Assembly: GCF_017874425.1 (NCBI RefSeq)
Contig: NZ_JAGGLL010000008.1
Coordinates: 85,791 to 149,790, forward strand
Direction of reading: 5' to 3'
Length of the DNA stretch: 64,000 nucleotides
DNA from: Clostridium punense
GTDB taxonomy: Bacteria; Bacillota; Clostridia; Clostridiales; Clostridiaceae
In this document: positions 1 to 8,153 of the stretch, piece after piece
How positions within the stretch are numbered: position 1 is the stretch's first letter
How the letters are laid out: every line of letters starts with the position of its first letter
The notes under the pieces: generated by a model
Databases searched by the model: none
Seen by the model: the letters and a program-made list of their open reading frames with translations, nothing else
Told to the model about the DNA's origin: nothing
Position numbers and translations under genes: made by a program

Positions 1-110
1 TCTACTTAAGCCTTTTACTTGGGGCTAAATCATGAGGTGATAACGAGTTTAATATGGTCCAGGATAATCCATTAGGTTAATTTGGTTTATGAAAGAAAGG
101 AAGAAATACC

Positions 111-185
111 ATGAGAAATAAAAAAATATCACAAAATAATAAAATAATGTTGTTGCGAAAACTTGCAAATATAAAAAGTCATTAA
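111..185 (+). CDS. possible 24-residue basic peptide
   Basis: A short open frame starts at ATG 111 behind an AAAGGAAG-like ribosome site and stops at TAA 183-185. The peptide is strongly basic (seven Lys/Arg) with no acidic residue and no Cys. It lies upstream of the RiPP precursor, so it could be a leader peptide, a second small product or a chance frame in AT-rich DNA. I do not recognise it. The rest of 1-369 holds no convincing gene, and any gene ending before position 60 cannot be identified. Confidence 0.25.
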   Translation: MRNKKISQNNKIMLLRKLANIKSH

Positions 186-369
186 ATTATCTTCAGTATT
201 ACATGTTTAATTTTTGAATAATAAATCAAAAATTGGCGAAAAACCACTGTTGAAATATTTGCAGGAGAAAAAAGTAGAAAAACCATGATAAATAACACTA
301 CAATTAAACGATATTCTGTGATATTATTCAATTGCAAGCTTGTAATAAAAGAAAAAAGGGGGGAAAACA

Positions 370-582
370 ATGAAAATATACATGATTCCAGAAATAATGG
401 ATAGTGATGCAACATTTGAAGTTTCAATGCATGTGTCATCAGTTGCTTCAGCAATTAAATCAGGTGGTTCAGCTATTAAATCTGCTGTAACATCTCCTGC
501 AATAAAGAGTTCAGTATCTACTGGAGTAAAAGCAGGTATAAAGCCAGCTATTACAGTTATAGCAATTCCAGGACCAGTTTAA
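370..582 (+). CDS. putative RiPP precursor peptide, Cys-free, with AIKS repeats
   Basis: A 70-residue peptide with a strong purine-rich ribosome site (AAAGGGGGG) before ATG 370. Residues 1-21 carry all the acidic residues and the aromatics Tyr4 and Phe16, and look like a leader. Residues 22-70 contain only small, aliphatic and Lys residues plus Pro and Thr. AIKS occurs at 28-31, 35-38 and 44-47, followed by GVK 52-54, GIK 56-58 and AIT 60-62, with a hydrophobic end PGPV. There is no Cys, Trp or Tyr in the presumed core, so thioether or Trp/Tyr crosslinks are excluded. The role as substrate is inferred from its place ahead of a PqqD-like gene, three radical SAM genes, a protease and an exporter. 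The core would carry five positive charges. Confidence 0.75.
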   Translation: MKIYMIPEIMDSDATFEVSMHVSSVASAIKSGGSAIKSAVTSPAIKSSVSTGVKAGIKPAITVIAIPGPV

Positions 583-589
583 AATTAAT

Positions 590-614
590 AAGGGAGCGAA
601 TTTTTCGTTCCCTT
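590..614 (+). terminator. hairpin between precursor and biosynthetic genes
   Basis: An 11-bp stem (AAGGGAGCGAA at 590-600 with TTCGTTCCCTT at 604-614, one G-T pair) closes a three-base loop eight bases after the precursor stop. The tail is AT-rich but not a pure T run. A leaky terminator or 3' stabilising hairpin here would give more precursor mRNA than enzyme mRNA, a common RiPP arrangement. Confidence 0.7.
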
Positions 615-664
615 TATAATTATAATAAATTGTTAACCAGTTTGATTATATAGAGGTGTTTAAA

Positions 665-970
665 ATGGCGTGTGGAAACACAATAAAAGGTAAGAATGAA
701 TTAATAAGTTGGAAATCAAATAATTGGTATGAACGTGAAGATGGATTAATTGAGATTATTAATTTTTCCTGTGAAAGAATTGTATTAAATGAAAAGTATA
801 AACTCATATGGGAAGCTATAGACTATGAAATTGATGTTGAAGAATTATGGGAGTTTTGTAAAAACACTTTTGATAAAGAGGAGTTTATTGAAAGGCTTGA
901 ATTAATGACTGAAAAAGACATTATTTGTATTGAAAATAAGGATGATTCATATAATAGATTATTTGGATAG
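665..970 (+). CDS. PqqD-like RiPP recognition protein
   Basis: About 101 residues when started at ATG 665, six bases after AGAGGTG; an in-frame GTG at 656 overlaps that site and is less likely. The second half (LNEKYKLIWEAID, then a helix, then a basic/acidic helix and a short strand) follows the PqqD pattern in which a small winged-helix domain binds the leader peptide and presents it to a radical SAM enzyme. It sits between the precursor and the first radical SAM gene, which fits that role. The first ~40 residues are unassigned. Similarity is by pattern only and is moderate. Confidence 0.6.
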   Translation: MACGNTIKGKNELISWKSNNWYEREDGLIEIINFSCERIVLNEKYKLIWEAIDYEIDVEELWEFCKNTFDKEEFIERLELMTEKDIICIENKDDSYNRLFG

Positions 971-990
971 TAAAAATTAGGAGGCACAAA

Positions 991-2304
991 ATGAGAGAAT
1001 GCGAAGTATTGTTAATAAATCTTCCCGTAACCTTTTGGTATAAGAAGGAACTGGCAAAGGTAAATAGTATGCCGCCTTTAGGTATTTTGTATATTGCTAC
1101 TGTGTTAAATAAAAATAGTTATAACACTAAAATCTTGGATTTGGCAGTGGAATACTTTGATACTAAGGAATTAAAAGAATATCTTTTAAGATGTAACCCA
1201 AGACTAATTGGACTTAGTACTTACTGCGAATCTTGGAATTCACAGATAGCATTATGTGAACTAATTAAGGAAACTTTACCAGAATGCAAAATTTTTGCAG
1301 GAGGAGCCTTTGCTACCTTTACATATAATGAAATGCTAACTAAAAAACTTGTGGATTATGTGGTTTTGGGTGAAGGTGAGTATAGCACCTTAAAGCTGTG
1401 TAAAATCATTGATGGAGAGGAAAGCATAGATGAAATAGATGGAATAGCTTATTTGAAGGATGATGAAGTTGTAGTAAGAAATGAATTTACAAGAATAACT
1501 AACTTAGATGAACTTCCTATTCCAGACAGAGATTTAATAGATGTAAATAAGTATTTGATTCCATATACAATTAACACTGCAAGAGGATGTCCAGGGGATT
1601 GTATTTTCTGTTCCTCTCGAGCTTTCTGGGGGAAAAAAGTATATTTGAGAAGTGCGAGTAATGTTTTTAATGAAGTTATGCACTTATATGAAAAATACAA
1701 AACAAATCAATTTTTATTGGCAGATGATACCTTTACAGCTTCTAAAAAAAGATGCTTAGACTTTTGTGAGCTTGTTAAGGATAGTGGCATTAAGTTTACT
1801 TGGGGCTGTGAAAGTAGAGCAGATGTGGTAGATGAGGAGTTAATAAAAAGAATACATGAGGCTGGCTGTAGAAAAATTCAATTTGGGCTAGAGAGCGCAG
1901 ATAATGATGTGCTTAAGAAATTAAAGAAAAAAGTTACAGTAGAACAAATTGAAGAAGCAGTTAAAATAGCTTATAAGTATGATATGCATATAACAGCTTC
2001 CTTTATTATTGGACATGCCTTTGATACTAAGGAAACTATAGTTAAAACTTTGAATTTCGCAAAGTATATTAGAGACAAATATGGAGTTATGCTAGCTGCA
2101 AGTGTAAATACACCATTCCCAGGCACCGAGCAGTATTACTCTAATGATAAGTATGGAATAAATATTCACACTAAGGATTGGAATAAGTTTCATTTAAATA
2201 ATGCAATCATTAGCACTGATAATTTAACTAGAAATGAAATTAGGTACTATTTTCAACAGGCAATAAAGTTAGCCTCAAACCAAGAAATATCCATGGAGGA
2301 ATAA
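991..2304 (+). CDS. B12-binding radical SAM enzyme 1
   Basis: 437 residues, start behind AGGAGG. Residues 1-135 form a cobalamin-binding-type Rossmann domain (MPPLGILYIATVL near 28-39, AGGAFATF near 103-110, VLGEGE near 125-130). The radical SAM core follows, with the iron-sulfur cysteines C200, C204 and C207 (CxxxCxxC), then DDTFT, CESRADV and EAGCRKIQFGLES. Enzymes of this class (BchE-like, class B) often methylate unactivated carbons using methylcobalamin, so C-methylation of the precursor is a reasonable guess, but other radical reactions are known. It is paralogous to the gene at 4640 and shares long motif blocks with it. The ribosome site of the next gene lies across its end. Confidence 0.85.
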   Translation: MRECEVLLINLPVTFWYKKELAKVNSMPPLGILYIATVLNKNSYNTKILDLAVEYFDTKELKEYLLRCNPRLIGLSTYCESWNSQIALCELIKETLPECKIFAGGAFATFTYNEMLTKKLVDYVVLGEGEYSTLKLCKIIDGEESIDEIDGIAYLKDDEVVVRNEFTRITNLDELPIPDRDLIDVNKYLIPYTINTARGCPGDCIFCSSRAFWGKKVYLRSASNVFNEVMHLYEKYKTNQFLLADDTFTASKKRCLDFCELVKDSGIKFTWGCESRADVVDEELIKRIHEAGCRKIQFGLESADNDVLKKLKKKVTVEQIEEAVKIAYKYDMHITASFIIGHAFDTKETIVKTLNFAKYIRDKYGVMLAASVNTPFPGTEQYYSNDKYGINIHTKDWNKFHLNNAIISTDNLTRNEIRYYFQQAIKLASNQEISMEE

Positions 2305-2309
2305 TTATA

Positions 2310-3668
2310 ATGAATATAGATGAAAAATATTATTTTGATAATTTAGCCTTTAAAAGTATTCAGGATAAAAACCAAGTAATTTTATTTTCAGATAAGTATA
2401 AGCGTTGGTTTAGACTAAACGTTATTGGCAAACAAATTCTTGATAAAATGGACGGAAATACTACTATAAAGAACATTGCTGAAGGCATAGCTCAGGAATA
2501 TGAAATCCCTTGTGAAGTTGTTTTAAAGGATGTAGATAATTTTTGCATTAAGGCATTAGATCAAGAGTTTATAGTAGAAGAAAAATCAAAAGAACTTTTA
2601 AATCATCGTGTGGACTTAAGCTTATCAAATATCTACATAGATGTGACAAATAAGTGCAATTTATCCTGTGCTTATTGTAGCAAATGTGTTAAGGATGAAG
2701 AATTAGGAGTAGATATCAACTTTAATAACTTAAAGGAATATTTAAATTTATTACTTGAAGAAAAAAAAGCTGAAGATACTATAGTGAATATTACTGGGGG
2801 AGAGCCTTTACTTAATAAAGAATTAAGACAAATATTAGAGTACTTAAAGAGCAAAAAACTCAGAGTAATTCTGTGGACCAATGGGTTCTACTTAGATGAT
2901 AGCAACATACAATGGATAAAGGAAAACTGCACTTTTGTTGCTATACCTTTAGATTCAGTTAATGAAGAAAATAATGATAGAATAAGAGGAAAAGGCGCAT
3001 ATGAAGCAAGCATAAAGGCCATCAATCTTTGCAAAAAACACAATATTGATGTAATTATATCAGCTACCGCAACTGTTTTTAATATTAATGAACTAAAGGA
3101 AATAGCTATTTTAGGTGAGAGTTTGGAAGTTTATTCAATGGTTATAAACGAACCTATAAAAATTGATAGCGCTAATAATAGAATATTAGAATACTTTGAT
3201 TTTCAGGAAGAGATAATCGAGGAAAAGTGGCGTGAAATTTTAGGACATACTGCGGTGCTTAGTAGCTGGCACAATTATAACTCTGATAAAGTTGTGTTTA
3301 GTGCTTGTAGAATGCAAGATACATGTTTAAATAGCGTATATAGTATTAAACAAAAGGATTCTTGTGGTGCAGGTGTAAATGAAATATCAATTAAGTGGGA
3401 TGGTAGCATATATCCATGTCATATGATGGAACTCAGTGGTTATGAAATAGATAATATGGCAAATGGTAGCATAGAAAGTTTATTAAACTATAGCAATGTT
3501 GGAATAAAAGAGCTAGATAATTGCAAGGACTGTGAGGTTAATTTTATCTGCTTAGGGGGCTGTAGAGCAAAAGCACTTTATGATACTAACAATATTTTGG
3601 GAGGAAACTCAATGTGCCAACATACTAAGAATCAAATAATCTATTCAATTTTAAGGCCAATGAGTTAG
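2310..3668 (+). CDS. PqqD-fused radical SAM/SPASM peptide maturase
   Basis: 452 residues. Residues 1-95 resemble a PqqD-like leader-binding domain (RLNVIGKQILDKMDG). The radical SAM motif is C116-x3-C120-x2-C123. The C-terminal SPASM domain is complete: CGAG...YPC near residues 350-375, then CKDC-x5-C-x3-C near 415-430 and a final Cys, enough for two auxiliary iron-sulfur clusters. Such enzymes make thioether or carbon-carbon crosslinks, epimerise residues or cut backbones in peptides. Because the precursor core has no Cys, a sactipeptide-type thioether is not possible here. It follows the first B12 enzyme by five bases, so co-expression is expected. Confidence 0.9.
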   Translation: MNIDEKYYFDNLAFKSIQDKNQVILFSDKYKRWFRLNVIGKQILDKMDGNTTIKNIAEGIAQEYEIPCEVVLKDVDNFCIKALDQEFIVEEKSKELLNHRVDLSLSNIYIDVTNKCNLSCAYCSKCVKDEELGVDINFNNLKEYLNLLLEEKKAEDTIVNITGGEPLLNKELRQILEYLKSKKLRVILWTNGFYLDDSNIQWIKENCTFVAIPLDSVNEENNDRIRGKGAYEASIKAINLCKKHNIDVIISATATVFNINELKEIAILGESLEVYSMVINEPIKIDSANNRILEYFDFQEEIIEEKWREILGHTAVLSSWHNYNSDKVVFSACRMQDTCLNSVYSIKQKDSCGAGVNEISIKWDGSIYPCHMMELSGYEIDNMANGSIESLLNYSNVGIKELDNCKDCEVNFICLGGCRAKALYDTNNILGGNSMCQHTKNQIIYSILRPMS

Positions 3669-3683
3669 GTATGTAAGTAATAT

Positions 3684-4643
3684 ATGGAATGGTTAAATAA
3701 GGATGTTACAATATATGATTTAATTAATGATCACTATAGATTAAGTCTATGGGGACTAAGGTGTATTAATATTGAAAAAACCTGGGGTCTATGTGATGAG
3801 AAAAAATTGAGTGAAGTAATAGTTGGATTAATTGACTCAGGGGTAGAAGCAGAACATGAGGATTTAAATGGAAATGTTATTGAAGGGTATAATTTTATCC
3901 ATAATAGCAGGGATACTTGTGATGAATTTGGCCATGGCACAAATGTTGCAGGCGTAATTGCTGCTAAAAAAAACAATGGAGTAGGAATTGCTGGAGTAGC
4001 TGATGGTGTTAAAATAGTGCCGTTAAAAGTTGTAAATAAAAATGGTAAGGCACATATCATGGATGTAGTTCGAGCTATTTATTGGGCTATAGAGAATAAT
4101 GTCCATATTATTAATCTTAGTATGGGAGTTGAAGTTATTAGTAGTGATGAAATGAATTTAGTTCGGTTAGCACATATTAATGCTTTAAAGGTAGCCATAA
4201 GTAAAGCAATTGAAAATTCTATTATTATAATTAGTTCTGCAGGTAATAATGGTGAGGATAGTATTGATTTTCCTGCCAGTTTAAACAGCGTCATTGCTGT
4301 TGGTTCTGTGGGAGTACACAAGGTAAATGACACCTTTATCCTAGAAAAATCGGAATTTAATAACAGTGGGAAAAAGGATATAATTTACGCCCCAGGAGAG
4401 GACATTTACACAACCTTTATTAATAACACTTATAGCCACACTAAAGGCACTTCTATTGCTGCTGGTTTTGTTACTGGCATAGTTGCATATATGAAATTAA
4501 TAGATCCTAAATTAAATCAAGAAAAGGCTAAGGAATTAATTTTTAAAAGTGCACATATAATTTCTAATCATAAGGAAGAAATACCCTTTATTAATGCAGA
4601 TAATATAATGATTTCCATGTGGAGAGAGAAGGTGAATAAATGA
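3684..4643 (+). CDS. subtilisin-like (S8) serine protease, cytoplasmic
   Basis: 319 residues with an intact catalytic triad: D51 (GLIDSGV), H84 (GHGTNVAG) and S257 (GTSIAAG), plus the oxyanion Asn in SAGNNG near 185-190. There is no signal peptide and no long pro-domain, so it should act inside the cell. Placed between radical SAM genes, it is the obvious candidate for removing the leader from the modified precursor. The ribosome site before ATG 3684 is weak (GTAAGTAATAT), so low translation or coupling to the preceding gene 15 bases away is likely. Its stop overlaps the next start by ATGA. Confidence 0.88.
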   Translation: MEWLNKDVTIYDLINDHYRLSLWGLRCINIEKTWGLCDEKKLSEVIVGLIDSGVEAEHEDLNGNVIEGYNFIHNSRDTCDEFGHGTNVAGVIAAKKNNGVGIAGVADGVKIVPLKVVNKNGKAHIMDVVRAIYWAIENNVHIINLSMGVEVISSDEMNLVRLAHINALKVAISKAIENSIIIISSAGNNGEDSIDFPASLNSVIAVGSVGVHKVNDTFILEKSEFNNSGKKDIIYAPGEDIYTTFINNTYSHTKGTSIAAGFVTGIVAYMKLIDPKLNQEKAKELIFKSAHIISNHKEEIPFINADNIMISMWREKVNK

Positions 4644-5950
4644 AAGATATAGATGTAATGATTATTAATTTGTTTACTGAGGAAAGCATGAGCATAGACT
4701 CAACGGGGTCTAAAATAAGTACAATGCCGCCACTTGGGCAACTCTACATTTCTTCAGTATTACAAAGCAATGGCTATGAGGTTATGGTTTTAGACTTAGG
4801 CGTTGAAAACATGAGCAATAAGCAAATTCTAGAAAAGATTCAACAGCACTCACCAAAGATTGTTGGATTTTCAAGTTATTATGGTAGCTGGAGTATGTTG
4901 AAAGAAATAACTACTCTTATTAAGAGAGAATTTGAGGATATTGTTATTACTGTTGGAGGTAATAGTGCTACTTTCAACTATGAAGAAATATTGAATGAAA
5001 TGAAGGTTAATTACATTATATTAGGGGAGGGGGAATTTTCTTTCTTAAAATTATGTGATTATGTCATTAGAGAAACTATACCTTTAGAACACGTAGAGGG
5101 GATTGCATATAAACAAGATAATAGCATTAGAAAAACTGAGGTTAAACGAATAAGTAATTTAGATGAACTTCCTTTTCCTAATAGGGAATTGATTAAGCTT
5201 CATAGATATAGGCACCCATTTACTATTGCTACAGCAAGAGGGTGTATTGGAAAGTGTATATTTTGTTCCTCTCAAGCCTTTTGGAAGGATAAAATAACTT
5301 TTAGAAGTATTGATAACGTTATTTTGGAATTAGAACATATTAAAAATAAGTTTGATGCAAAGGAATTTTTTATAATTGATGATACCTTTACATTAAATAA
5401 AGCCAGAGTACTAGAGTTTTGTGATAAACTAATTAAGAAGGACTTAAGTTTTTACTGGTTCTGCGAATCCAGAGTAGATGTGATTTCAGAAGAGGTTTTA
5501 ATAGCAATGTATGAAGCCGGGTGCAGATGGATACAATTTGGTATGGAGAGTGGCAATGATGAAATTCTAGCTGGAATAAGAAAAAACATTAGTTTTAGTG
5601 AAATTGAAGAGGCTATTAGGTTAGCTACAAATATTGGATTTAGAATAAATCTTTCACTAATTATAGGACATCATTTGGACACTAAAGACACAATTAAGGA
5701 AACCTTAGAAAAGGCAAAGTATTTAAAAAGAAAATATCAGGTTAATGTTCTTGCCGGAATAAATACCCCTTATCCAGGCACTGAGGTGTTTGAAAAAAGA
5801 GATGAGTACGGATTGAAAATACTTACAAAAAATTGGGATAGGTACAAAATGGACAATCCTGTTATGGATACTAAATATTTAAAAGCCAATGAACTTAAAA
5901 GGCTGCATTTTAATTTTATGAAGGAATTAGAGCATATGGATAGGAGTTAG
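4640..5950 (+). CDS. B12-binding radical SAM enzyme 2
   Basis: 436 residues, overlapping the protease gene by four bases (ATGA), so translation is coupled. The architecture matches the enzyme at 991: an N-terminal B12-type domain (MPPLGQLYISSVL near 29-41, VGGNSATF near 105-112, LGEGEFS near 128-134) and a radical SAM core with C202, C206 and C209. Shared blocks include DELPxPxR, TARGC, DDTFT, EAGCR, IIGH and NTPxPGTE. The pair looks like an ancient duplication that has diverged to act on different residues of the same precursor. The actual reaction is unknown. Confidence 0.85.
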   Translation: MKDIDVMIINLFTEESMSIDSTGSKISTMPPLGQLYISSVLQSNGYEVMVLDLGVENMSNKQILEKIQQHSPKIVGFSSYYGSWSMLKEITTLIKREFEDIVITVGGNSATFNYEEILNEMKVNYIILGEGEFSFLKLCDYVIRETIPLEHVEGIAYKQDNSIRKTEVKRISNLDELPFPNRELIKLHRYRHPFTIATARGCIGKCIFCSSQAFWKDKITFRSIDNVILELEHIKNKFDAKEFFIIDDTFTLNKARVLEFCDKLIKKDLSFYWFCESRVDVISEEVLIAMYEAGCRWIQFGMESGNDEILAGIRKNISFSEIEEAIRLATNIGFRINLSLIIGHHLDTKDTIKETLEKAKYLKRKYQVNVLAGINTPYPGTEVFEKRDEYGLKILTKNWDRYKMDNPVMDTKYLKANELKRLHFNFMKELEHMDRS

Positions 5951-5954
5951 TTTC

Positions 5955-7643
5955 ATGAGAAAATATCTATTAATGAAGAAGACAAAAGTAGTTAGTGCTT
6001 GCATTATGACTATCTTTGCAGTAATTGGGGGAGTTTATTTTTCTCTAATTATGAAAGAGATTATTGACTATATAAGTGCTGGTGAATTTCAGCTGTTAAA
6101 TAGAAGAATTCCATATTATATTGGATACCTTATATTAATTAGTATTATATCCTTTATAAATAGGGTTTTTATTAATAATTATCTTAAAAGTGTGATTATT
6201 AAACTTAAATATGATATCTTCAAGTCAACAATGGACCAAGACTTTGTTAATTTTCAAAAAAAGAATATTGGGGAATATATTTCAGTTTATGATAATGATG
6301 TTAGTATGATAAATGATAATTATTTTTTTAATTGGTTTGAGATAATATCAAGTATTTCAGCATTAACTTTAAATATAATTTTTGCTTTAGTATTAAATGT
6401 GAGAATGACGTTAATAGTTATTTTAGCTAGTATATTATTATTTTCATTACCAATGATGTTTTCAGGATATATTGGAAGGTTAAGAGAAAACCTATTGCAT
6501 TCTTATGGTGAGTTTAATAGTAAACTAAAGGATTATTTAACGGGATTTGAAACTATTAAGTACCATTTAAGTCTAAATTCCATTTTAAAAAGATTTAAGA
6601 AAACAAATGAAGAACTAGAAAAAAGAAATGTAAAATATGTAATATCCATCGCAACCTTAGATATTATTATGGGTATAATTTCTTTTGCAATAATTATTAT
6701 TGTACTCCTTGTGGGAAGTAAGTATGTAATAAGTAAGGAGCTTACAGTTGGTGGACTTATTGCACTAATACAAATATTAAATGGAGTTACTCAAAGTGCC
6801 TCAGAGCTTTCTAGCCAACTAAGCAAATTAGCTTCTATTAAGGAAACAGTGAAAAAAGTTGAAGGTTTAATTGTAGTTAATGAAACTCATGAAACAGCTA
6901 CAGGTATAAACAACTTCAAGGAAAATATTAGCTTTAATAACGTATCTTTTTCTTATAATGGTAAGGATAATATCTTAGAAAACTTAAATTTGGTTCTAGA
7001 AAAGAAAAAGAAATATGCAGTTATTGGAGAGTCTGGGTCTGGAAAATCCACAATAATAAGGCTATTATCAAAATACTACAATGACTACAGTGGAGAGATA
7101 AAAATAGATGATGTAGATGTTAAAGAGGTTTCTTTAATTAACTTATATGAAGTATTATCTATAGTTCCACAAAACATCCATCTATTTAATGATACCTTAA
7201 GATATAATTTATCCTTTGATAAAGATATTAGTGAATTAAACATTTCTCAATTTGAACTTCAAAAGCTTATTGATTCAAATAAGCAAAAACTAGATATGAT
7301 AATAGGTGAGAACTCAACCAATATTTCAGGGGGAGAAAAGCAACGAATTGGAATTGCTCGGGGATTTTTAAGAAAGACTCCAATAATGATTCTAGATGAA
7401 TCAACTTCCAGCATGGACAATTTAACCTCTAGAAAAATTCAAGAAGTATTATTAAATGAACCTGAACTTACATTAGTGAGTGTACTTCATAACCTTGATA
7501 GTGAAATATTAAAAAAGTATGACAGTATAATACTAATTCAAAATGGAGCAGTAAAAGAAATGGGCACCTTTGAACAGTGTGTAAAAAACAATAAGGAATT
7601 AGCACGAATGGTTGGAAATATAGCTTACATCCCTGAACCTTAA
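5955..7643 (+). CDS. ABC exporter (fused membrane and ATPase domains)
   Basis: 562 residues. Hydrophobic segments up to residue ~300 form an ABC type-1 membrane domain. The ATPase domain carries Walker A GESGSGKST at 358-366, the signature SGGEKQRIGIARG and Walker B IMILDES. No C39 peptidase domain precedes it, unlike many bacteriocin exporters, which agrees with the separate S8 protease doing the cleavage. It is the last gene of the cluster, starts behind AGGAG and ends inside a terminator stem. Export of the mature peptide, and possibly self-protection, is the likely role. Confidence 0.85.
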   Translation: MRKYLLMKKTKVVSACIMTIFAVIGGVYFSLIMKEIIDYISAGEFQLLNRRIPYYIGYLILISIISFINRVFINNYLKSVIIKLKYDIFKSTMDQDFVNFQKKNIGEYISVYDNDVSMINDNYFFNWFEIISSISALTLNIIFALVLNVRMTLIVILASILLFSLPMMFSGYIGRLRENLLHSYGEFNSKLKDYLTGFETIKYHLSLNSILKRFKKTNEELEKRNVKYVISIATLDIIMGIISFAIIIIVLLVGSKYVISKELTVGGLIALIQILNGVTQSASELSSQLSKLASIKETVKKVEGLIVVNETHETATGINNFKENISFNNVSFSYNGKDNILENLNLVLEKKKKYAVIGESGSGKSTIIRLLSKYYNDYSGEIKIDDVDVKEVSLINLYEVLSIVPQNIHLFNDTLRYNLSFDKDISELNISQFELQKLIDSNKQKLDMIIGENSTNISGGEKQRIGIARGFLRKTPIMILDESTSSMDNLTSRKIQEVLLNEPELTLVSVLHNLDSEILKKYDSIILIQNGAVKEMGTFEQCVKNNKELARMVGNIAYIPEP

Positions 7644-7667
7644 GGTATGGGGATGTAAGCTTTTTTA
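7622..7667 (+). terminator. rho-independent terminator of the RiPP operon
   Basis: AGCTTACATCCC (7622-7633) pairs perfectly with GGGATGTAAGCT (7650-7661) and is followed by a T run. The left arm lies within the last codons of the ABC exporter gene. Confidence 0.92.
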
Positions 7668-8153
7668 TATAGGAAAATGATAAGATTGTTAAAGTCACGA
7701 GGATATAATATAGAAAAACATGAAGTAATTTAACAATATAAAAACTAAATAAAGAGTTTGTCCCATTTAGAAATTAAATGGGTGTAGTATTCTATTGCCT
7801 AAAATATTAATATGAAGTTCTTCACTGAGTTTAATAGCAAGCTGTGAGTGCCAGAGGTTTTGATATAAATAAACAAAAGTTTTAAGGAAAATTTGTATTT
7901 TATAGGAATAGGAAGAAGAATTTTATGTTAGAATTTAACTATGAAGTCTTAATAAAGGCTCACCTCCATTTATAAAGAAACAACTTTAACAATTTATAAT
8001 TATTAAAAGATGCTGTTTCTCTAAAGTAGTTAAGCAGCCTCAAAGATATAAAAATATGAATTTTAGTTTCAAATTTTAAAGCTCAGTATTATATGGATAC
8101 CACAATGGTGAGCTTGTTTATCTATAAATTAAAAAATATTAGGAGTAATTAGT
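7668..8153. other. gene-free stretch between RiPP cluster and DUF6398 gene
   Basis: No open frame of note. A small hairpin (CCCATTTA 7762-7769 with TAAATGGG 7775-7782) lacks a T tail. AAGCTCA near 8080 and TGAGCTT near 8110 form a loose inverted pair. Nothing else is recognisable. Confidence 0.5.

Noticed and set aside
282..400. 39-codon frame starting just before the precursor (opening MINNTTIKRYS)
   Set aside because: The purine stretch is too far from its start, and it overlaps the much better supported precursor.
182..454. 90-codon minus-strand frame overlapping the precursor
   Set aside because: It lies opposite the precursor gene, is rich in Leu/Phe/Ser as expected of antisense AT-rich DNA, and has no ribosome site.
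370..582. Precursor as a sactipeptide, ranthipeptide or lanthipeptide
   Set aside because: It has no Cys residues, and no lanthionine synthetase is present.
656..664. GTG 656 as start of the PqqD-like gene
   Set aside because: It overlaps the AGAGGTG ribosome site; ATG 665 is correctly spaced.
991..2304. Idea that the B12 radical SAM genes belong to tetrapyrrole or hopanoid metabolism
   Set aside because: No genes of those pathways are nearby, while a PqqD-like gene, SPASM enzyme, protease, exporter and short peptide surround them.
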